Below, piece by piece: positions 45,854-56,241 of a DNA stretch of 56,241 nucleotides. Location: positions 741,205-797,445 of the forward strand of contig NZ_KQ950180.1 of the NCBI RefSeq assembly GCF_001517975.1, read 5' to 3'. The notes beneath the pieces were generated by a model. That model saw only the letters and a list, made by a program, of their open reading frames with translations. It did not search any database and was not told the DNA's origin. The position numbers and the translations under genes are program-made. The first letter of the stretch is position 1; the number at the start of each line of letters is the position of its first letter. Source of the DNA: Thermobifida cellulosilytica TB100. GTDB taxonomy: Bacteria; Actinomycetota; Actinomycetes; Streptosporangiales; Streptosporangiaceae.

Positions 45854-46419
45854 TGGCCCCCGCCGTTCCTCTCGGTGCTGTCGGTACTGTCGTCCACGCG
45901 CACGCACGGCCCCCTGTTCCACCACTCGGGCAGCCGGTCCAGGGCCTCCCGGCCGAACGGGTTGCTCCCGGGCCGGGCCAGCTCGTGCGCGACCAGGGCG
46001 TGCAGGCACTTGACCCGCCTGGGCATCCCCCCGGCGCTCTGCATGCCTTCGGGCAGCGGCTCCAGGCCCAGCTCGCGGGCCAGGGCGTCGCGCTCGGCCA
46101 CGTAGGACTCGTGCGCCTCGGTGTAGGCGGCGCGCAGGTCGGGGTCGTGCTCCAGCCGCGCGGTCATCTCCCGCATCAGGCCGCTGCTCTCCAGCGTGCC
46201 GATCGCGGAGGCCGCGCGGGGGCAGGTCAGGTAGTACAGGGTGGGGAACGGGGAGCCGTCCGCCAGACGCGGAGCGGTGCGCACCACGTCGGGGAGCCCG
46301 CACGGGCAGCGGTGCGCCACCTCGTGCACGGCGCGCGGCGGTCGCCCCAACTGGAGCCGGACGGCCTCGACGTCCTCGGCTGAGGCCCGTCTGCCGGGAA
46401 CCTGGTCTGCGGAAGTCAT
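45850..46419 (-). CDS. DUF501 domain protein
   Basis: 189 residues. VEAVRLQLGRPPRAVHEVAH, RCPCGLPDVVRTAPRL, GSPFPTLYYLTCPRAASAIG and TLESSGLMREMTARL match DUF501, a conserved actinobacterial family with an N-terminal Cys cluster (HRCPCG..TCP) that could bind metal. Function unknown. Its stop overlaps the ppx start by four bases, and it follows divIC by 47 bases; this eno-divIC-DUF501-ppx order is conserved in actinobacteria. Confidence 0.93.
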   Translation of the reverse strand: MTSADQVPGRRASAEDVEAVRLQLGRPPRAVHEVAHRCPCGLPDVVRTAPRLADGSPFPTLYYLTCPRAASAIGTLESSGLMREMTARLEHDPDLRAAYTEAHESYVAERDALARELGLEPLPEGMQSAGGMPRRVKCLHALVAHELARPGSNPFGREALDRLPEWWNRGPCVRVDDSTDSTERNGGGQ

Positions 46420-46466
46420 GGCCCCCTCAGCCTACTCCCCGCCGGGACGGGTCCGGGCCGCTGCGC

Positions 46467-46937
46467 TCATCCCCGCGGCTGGTCGGCCTCGGCCACCGAG
46501 TCCCACAGCTCGACGAACCACGGGTCGGAGGGGCCGTCGCGCTCCTCCCCCTCCTCCTCCGCGGTGCCCCCGATGACGATGTAGGTCTGCTCGCCCGGGT
46601 ACTGGTAGTGCAGCCGGGACCGGGCCTCGCGCTCGATGTAGGCGGGGTCCTGCAACTCCTCGTAGCGCTCGGTCAGCTCCTCGACCGCCTCCCGGGTGCG
46701 CTCACGCTCCTCCTTGAGCTGGGCGATCTGCGCGCGCTGGGCGATGTACTCGCGCAGCGGATAGGCCAGGCTGAGCGCGATCACGCAGACCAGCAGCGCG
46801 AGGACGGCGGCCCGGCCGGTCAGCGCGGGCCCGCCGGACGGCCGCGGGGCAGGGCGCCCGCGGCCGGAGGCACCGGAGGCCGGGGCCGACGCCTTCCGCG
46901 GACGGCGGCCCTCCGGCGGCTCCGGTGCCCTCGCCAC
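46467..46937 (-). CDS. divIC: FtsB/DivIC family septum protein
   Basis: 156 residues from a GTG. A basic disordered N-terminus of about 42 residues is followed by one membrane helix (AAVLALLVCVIALSLAYPLR) and a coiled coil (REYIAQRAQIAQLKEERERT, REAVEELTERYEELQ), then PAYIEREARSRLHYQYPGEQ and an acidic tail. This is the FtsB/DivIC layout; such proteins bridge FtsQ and FtsL at the division septum. It starts three bases after the eno stop codon. Confidence 0.93.
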   Translation of the reverse strand: MARAPEPPEGRRPRKASAPASGASGRGRPAPRPSGGPALTGRAAVLALLVCVIALSLAYPLREYIAQRAQIAQLKEERERTREAVEELTERYEELQDPAYIEREARSRLHYQYPGEQTYIVIGGTAEEEGEERDGPSDPWFVELWDSVAEADQPRG

Positions 46938-46940
46938 GGA

Positions 46941-48689
<1,749 letters not shown>

Positions 48690-50138
48690 ATGACCGACGA
48701 GACCACGCCCCGCCCCGGGCGGCGGCGCACCACCGAGCTGGCCATGCTGCTGCTGGCGCTCGCGGTGTTCGTCGTCGGTCTCTGCCTGACCGGACTGGAG
48801 CTGCACGGCCGCCTGCCGGACGTGCTGTGGCTGTTCACCGCCGTCCTCAGCGGCGGGGGCCTCGCCGTCCACGTAGCCCTGCGGTTCCTCGCGCCCTGGG
48901 CCGACCCCCTGCTGCTGCCGCTGGCGGTCCTGCTCAACGGGATCGGCCTGACCGTCATCTGGGGGCTGCACGCCGAGGCCGGCGACTCCGCCGCCGTCGC
49001 CCTGCGCCAACTGCTGTGGACCGGCCTGGGCCTGCTCTCCTGCCTGGCCACGCTGCTGCTGGTCCGCCGCCCCCAGCGCCTGCAACGCTACCCCTACGTG
49101 TCGGCGCTGGCCGGACTGGCGCTGCTGGCCGCGCCCGTGCTGCCCGTCATCGGCCTGGACCAGTACGGCGCGCGCCGCTGGCTGTCGTTCGGCGAGTTCA
49201 CCGTGCAGCCCTCGGAGTTCGCCAAGATCCCGCTGGTGGTCTTCCTCGCCGCCTACCTCGGCGTGAAGCGGGACGCCCTGGCCCTGGCCGCCTCCCAGAT
49301 CACGGTGCGCGGCGTCAAGGTCTTCAGCGTGCCCCGGATGCGCGACATGGGACCGATGACCGCGGCGTGGAGCGTCGCCATCCTCATCCTCGTCGGCACC
49401 CGGGACCTGGGCACCTCGCTGCTGCTGTTCACCCTGTTCCTGGCGATGCTCTACACCGCCACCCAGCGCAAGTCCTGGGTCGGCATCGGCCTGGCCATGT
49501 TCCTCGTCGGGGCCTACGCCGCCTACCTGCTGTTCTGGCACATCCGGCAGCGGGTGGCGATCTGGCTGCACGCCTTCTCGCCCGACGTCTACCACGCCCG
49601 CCAGGGCAGCGCGCAGGTGGTGGACGGGCTGTTCGCGCTCGCCGACGGCGGGCTGTTCGGCACCGGCTTCGGCGAGGGGCGCGCCGCCTCCCTGTTCGCC
49701 GCCGACAGCGACCTGATCGTGGTGTCGCTGGGCGAGAAGTTCGGCCTGGCCGGGGTCGCCGCGGTCCTGATGGCGACCCTGCTGCTGGTGGAGCGCGCCT
49801 TCCGGACCGCGCTGAGTGCGCGCGAGACCTTCGTCAAGCTGATGACCACCGGCCTGGCCTTCCTCTGGGCCTTCCAGGTGTTCGTGGTGGTGGGCGGGGT
49901 CACCCGGCTCATCCCGCTGAGCGGCATGACCACGCCGCTGCTGGCCGTGGGCGGCTCCTCCCTGGTGACCAGTTGGATCACAGTCGGCCTGTGGCTGCGG
50001 GTGAGCAGCGAGGTCCGCCGTGCCGCCGTCCCTCCCGGCAGCGACGGCACGGCCACCGTGGAGCTGCCCCGCGTCGTGGTCAGCGGGGCGTCTGCGCGTG
50101 CTGTCGCCGCCAGTAGGACTTCCACTGCTCGGGAGTGA
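48690..50138 (+). CDS. FtsW/RodA/SpoVE family cell-cycle protein
   Basis: 482 residues with about 12 membrane helices. It is a SEDS-family peptidoglycan glycosyltransferase. SEDS motifs include GLDQYGARRWLSFGEFTVQP, QPSEFAKIPLVVFLAAYL, GTRDLGTSLLLFTLFLAMLY, FGTGFGEG and FVVVGGVTRLIPLSGMTTPL. ATG 48690 follows GAGGCGGGA. No penicillin-binding protein gene is adjacent, so its transpeptidase partner must be elsewhere. Its last 59 bases overlap the 3' end of convergent mazG. Whether it serves elongation, division or sporulation is not evident. Confidence 0.93.
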   Translation: MTDETTPRPGRRRTTELAMLLLALAVFVVGLCLTGLELHGRLPDVLWLFTAVLSGGGLAVHVALRFLAPWADPLLLPLAVLLNGIGLTVIWGLHAEAGDSAAVALRQLLWTGLGLLSCLATLLLVRRPQRLQRYPYVSALAGLALLAAPVLPVIGLDQYGARRWLSFGEFTVQPSEFAKIPLVVFLAAYLGVKRDALALAASQITVRGVKVFSVPRMRDMGPMTAAWSVAILILVGTRDLGTSLLLFTLFLAMLYTATQRKSWVGIGLAMFLVGAYAAYLLFWHIRQRVAIWLHAFSPDVYHARQGSAQVVDGLFALADGGLFGTGFGEGRAASLFAADSDLIVVSLGEKFGLAGVAAVLMATLLLVERAFRTALSARETFVKLMTTGLAFLWAFQVFVVVGGVTRLIPLSGMTTPLLAVGGSSLVTSWITVGLWLRVSSEVRRAAVPPGSDGTATVELPRVVVSGASARAVAASRTSTARE

Positions 50139-50823
50139 GCTCGCGCGGGTCCAGCCCGTCGGCGCGGGCCGCCTCCTCCACCGCGCGCACCCGGGCGTCG
50201 AACCGGCGGGCCGCGGCGCGCAGGTCCAGCTCCGGGTCGGAGGAGCGGCGCCGCTCGCGGGCCACCGCCGCGAACAGCTCCCCGCCGGGTCCGCCGTCGT
50301 CGTCGATCAGCTCCTCGGGCACGCCGTTGCGCGCGGCACGCTTCTGCAACTCGTAGGCGAGCAGCGCGGCGGGCTGCGCGAACGGCACCCCGGCCAGCAC
50401 GGACACGTCGGCCTGCTCCCCGCGCGCCGCCCGTTCGGCGGCCTTGATCTCCTCCCAGTTGGCCCGGACCTCGTCGGCCCCCGCCACCGCCGTGTCCGAG
50501 AACACGTGCGGGTGGCGGCGGACCAGCTTGTCGATGATGGCGTCGGCCACGTCGTCGATGGTGAAGCCGTCCGCGCCGCGCTCGGCGGCCACCCGGGCGT
50601 GGAAGACCACCTGGAGCAGGACGTCGCCCAGCTCCTCGGCGAGGGTGTCCCAGTCCTCGCGCTCGATGGTCTCCAGCGTCTCGTACGCCTCCTCGATGAG
50701 GTACTTGGCGAGCGACTGGTGGGTCTGCTGGGCGTCCCACGGGCACTCGCGCCGCAGCGTGTCCATGACCTCGACCAGCGCGATCAGCCGATGACCCGGG
50801 GGTGTGCCGTTGTGCTCGCTCAT
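50080..50823 (-). CDS. mazG: Nucleoside triphosphate pyrophosphohydrolase MazG
   Basis: About 247 residues. The MazG domain shows HRLIALVEVMDTLRRECPWD, TLETIEREDWDTLAEELGDV with the EExxD metal site, then LVRRHPHVFSDTAV and ANWEEIKAAER. It hydrolyses non-canonical NTPs to NMP and pyrophosphate, cleaning the nucleotide pool. The start is uncertain: ATG 50823 has GGGAGG almost touching it, ATG 50832 has none. It converges on the FtsW/RodA gene and follows the CysC gene by about 30 bases on the same strand. Confidence 0.93.
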   Translation of the reverse strand: MSEHNGTPPGHRLIALVEVMDTLRRECPWDAQQTHQSLAKYLIEEAYETLETIEREDWDTLAEELGDVLLQVVFHARVAAERGADGFTIDDVADAIIDKLVRRHPHVFSDTAVAGADEVRANWEEIKAAERAARGEQADVSVLAGVPFAQPAALLAYELQKRAARNGVPEELIDDDGGPGGELFAAVARERRRSSDPELDLRAAARRFDARVRAVEEAARADGLDPRELTPEQWKSYWRRQHAQTPR

Positions 50824-50854
50824 GCCTCCCATTGTGGGGCAGCCCGCGGCGGGC

Positions 50855-52336
50855 TCAGTCCGGCAGCCAGCCGCCGTCGCGCAGCGCCGCCACCACCCGC
50901 GCCACCGACTCCGCCTCGCTCTCCTGGGAGGTGTCGAGGACCAGGTCGGCGTCCTCGGGCACCTCGTACGGGTCGGAGACCCCGGTGAACTCGGGGATCT
51001 GCCCGGCGCGCGCCTTGGCGTACAGCCCCTTGCGGTCGCGGGCCTCGCACACCTCGATCGGGGTGGCCACGTACACCAGGAAGAAGTCCCCGGTCTCCTC
51101 GGCCATGCGCCGCACCTCGGCGCGGGTCGCCGCGTACGGCGCGATGGGCGCGCACACCGCCACGCCGCCGTGCCGGGCGATCTCGGAGGCCACGTACCCG
51201 ATCCGGCGGATGTTGAGGTCGCGGTCGGCCCGCGAGAACGTCAGCCCCGCCGACAGCAGGCGGCGCACCACGTCGCCGTCGAGCAGCGTCACCGTGCGCC
51301 CGGCCCGGCGGACCTGCTCGGCGACCCCGCGCGCCACCGTGGACTTGCCCGACCCGGACAGCCCGGTGAAGAAGAGGACGAGGCCGCGCTCGGTACGGGG
51401 AGGGCGCATCCGGGACAGCGCGGCGGCCACCGGCGCAGGGGTGAACCAGGCGGGCAGCGGCCTGCCGCGGTCCAGCGCCTCCGCCACCGCGGCGGCGTCC
51501 CACTCCGCGCGGGCGTGCTCGGGGGCGACCTCGTGGGCGGGCCGCCACCGCTCCCGCGCGGTGTCGTACACCCACTCCTCGGCGGGCAGCACCTTCACGG
51601 GGGCCTCCGCGGGCTCCGCGGGCTCGCCGACCCCCTCCAGCAGGACGTGGGTCGCGCCGTAGGCGGCGGCGACGTGCGCGGCGAGCAGGCCGCGCCGCTG
51701 CGCCGACCACTCGGGGGCGCCGTCGGCCGCCGCGGTCGGCAGGGTGACGACCGCGAACCGGGCGTCCTCGGGCAGCGACTCCCGGGCGGCGAGCACCGCG
51801 GGCGCCGCCCCCTCGCCGTCCAGCGGCGCGTCCACCAGCACCAGCAGGTCGGCCCCGCCCAGACCGGCCAGGGCGGAGCGGATCCGGGCGAGCGCCCGGT
51901 GGTGCAGCGGCCGGTCGGTGACGACCGCCAGCAGCGGCCGCCGCTCGTCGCGCGCGGACCGCACCTGCTCGACGGTCGACCTCAGGGAGCGCAGCGAGCC
52001 GTAGGCGGGCGCGGCGGCGGCCGGGCGGACCGGCCCGGCCAGGCGGACGGCCCCGTCCCGGTGGGCCTCGGTGACCGTCAGCTCCGCCAGCGGCGCGCCC
52101 TCCGGGTCGGTGAGCACCAGCGCACGGGCGTCGGCGAGCCCGTCGGGGACGGCCAGCGTGACCGGTACCGGCCACGGCGCCCCGGCGGGCGGCGGCCCGG
52201 GCCGCTCCAGCCGGGCGGCCTCGTCGCGGGTCATGAACCCCGGCAGCGGGCAGATCCCGGCCAGCAGCAGCTCCAGGTGGGCCAGTCCCTGGGGTCCCGG
52301 CGTGAAGACGGCGGGTGCTCCGGTCGGGTCGGTCAT
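50855..52336 (-). CDS. cysC: APS kinase fused to degenerate ATP-sulfurylase-like domain
   Basis: 493 residues. The C-terminal part (about 315-493) is an intact adenylylsulfate kinase: FFTGLSGSGKSTVARGVAEQ (Walker A 325-332), LLDGDVVRRLLSAGL, GYVASEIARHGGVAVCAPIA and EARDRKGLYAKARAG. It phosphorylates APS to PAPS. The N-terminal 310 residues resemble ATP sulfurylase in layout (LLLAGICPLPGFMTRDEAAR; the LPAWFTPAPVAAAL linker), but the QTRNP-HRAH active-site signature is replaced by AVVTDRPLHHRALARI, so sulfurylase activity is doubtful. ATG 52336 follows AGGGAG. No cysD/cysN genes are nearby. Confidence 0.9.
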   Translation of the reverse strand: MTDPTGAPAVFTPGPQGLAHLELLLAGICPLPGFMTRDEAARLERPGPPPAGAPWPVPVTLAVPDGLADARALVLTDPEGAPLAELTVTEAHRDGAVRLAGPVRPAAAAPAYGSLRSLRSTVEQVRSARDERRPLLAVVTDRPLHHRALARIRSALAGLGGADLLVLVDAPLDGEGAAPAVLAARESLPEDARFAVVTLPTAAADGAPEWSAQRRGLLAAHVAAAYGATHVLLEGVGEPAEPAEAPVKVLPAEEWVYDTARERWRPAHEVAPEHARAEWDAAAVAEALDRGRPLPAWFTPAPVAAALSRMRPPRTERGLVLFFTGLSGSGKSTVARGVAEQVRRAGRTVTLLDGDVVRRLLSAGLTFSRADRDLNIRRIGYVASEIARHGGVAVCAPIAPYAATRAEVRRMAEETGDFFLVYVATPIEVCEARDRKGLYAKARAGQIPEFTGVSDPYEVPEDADLVLDTSQESEAESVARVVAALRDGGWLPD

Positions 52337-52613
52337 CGCGGCTCCCTTGTCGATCGGACGTCCCGCCCAAGGGTAAGGGGACGCGCCTGGGGCCGCCTCC
52401 GGGCGGAGCGGCCCCGGGAACACCGGGGCCGCCCGTGGCGTTGTTCCTCGCGGCGGGTCCTGCGCCTCCGCCGGTTCCGTCCACAGGCCTGTCGATTCCT
52501 GATGCGGCTGGTACAGCGCCCCGCGTAGGCTGTACCCGAGGAAACCGATCTCCGTCCCAGTTCCGCTCCCGTCGCTCGGCGGGGGTCCACCGTCACACGC
52601 CCCACCTGGTGAT

Positions 52614-56195
<3,582 letters not shown>

Positions 56196-56241
56196 ACCGC
56201 CCGCTCCCCGGCCACGGCGGGGGCGGCCTCCGGTCCGCACC

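Overview
The window is high-GC DNA with GTG/TTG starts, dense short-gap operons and strong GC hairpin terminators. A mycothiol S-conjugate amidase gene (mca), DUF4245, DUF4307 and DUF501 genes, DUF397/DUF5753 regulators and septal DivIC/FtsB-type genes place it in a mycothiol-making filamentous actinomycete. The gene order suggests a Nocardiopsaceae/Streptosporangiales-type chromosome; that lineage is my inference from gene content, not a database result. I see about 42 protein genes and one tRNA, and no insertion sequence, integrase, CRISPR array or rRNA.

Layout. 1-9.5 kb: DUF4245 protein, a TetR regulator divergent from class II fructose-bisphosphatase (glpX), a DUF3352 membrane protein, an ABC-2 exporter pair, a DUF1707 protein, class II fumarase and a secreted transglycosylase-like protein. 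9.8-16 kb: PhoH/PIN protein, cis-prenyl transferase, an RNA polymerase sigma factor, about 0.94 kb of non-coding DNA, a receptor-type Ser/Thr kinase and a lipoprotein. 16-21.5 kb: a thioredoxin-fold DUF255 protein, mca with a small membrane protein, DUF4307, greA and an RDD protein. 21.5-27.5 kb: a FIST sensor protein, a MoxR/ChlI-like AAA ATPase with its VWA partner, a lipoprotein and a small unknown protein. 27.7-30.1 kb: a DUF4913 gene and a large P-loop NTPase with Sel1 repeats, the most accessory-looking part. 30.2-35.8 kb: the two transsulfuration enzymes (cystathionine gamma-synthase/lyase and cystathionine beta-synthase) flank an acyltransferase and an abaA/whiJ-like regulatory locus. 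36-42.6 kb: SGNH hydrolase, thiolase, DUF4287, Bax-inhibitor-1 protein and proline catabolism (pruA-putB). 42.9-56.2 kb: an odd Leu-like tRNA, NADH dehydrogenase ndh preceded by two Rex-type operators, the eno-divIC-DUF501-ppx operon, an FtsW/RodA protein, mazG, a CysC protein with a degenerate ATP-sulfurylase-like N-terminus, and mfd.

Most of the window is conserved housekeeping: central carbon metabolism, redox, cell wall and transcription-repair coupling. The parts worth a second look are the DUF4913/NTPase-Sel1 island, the abaA-like locus, the unusual tRNA, the Rex-controlled ndh promoter, the APS kinase fused to a pseudo-ATP-sulfurylase, and the long palindrome-bearing intergenic region before the kinase.
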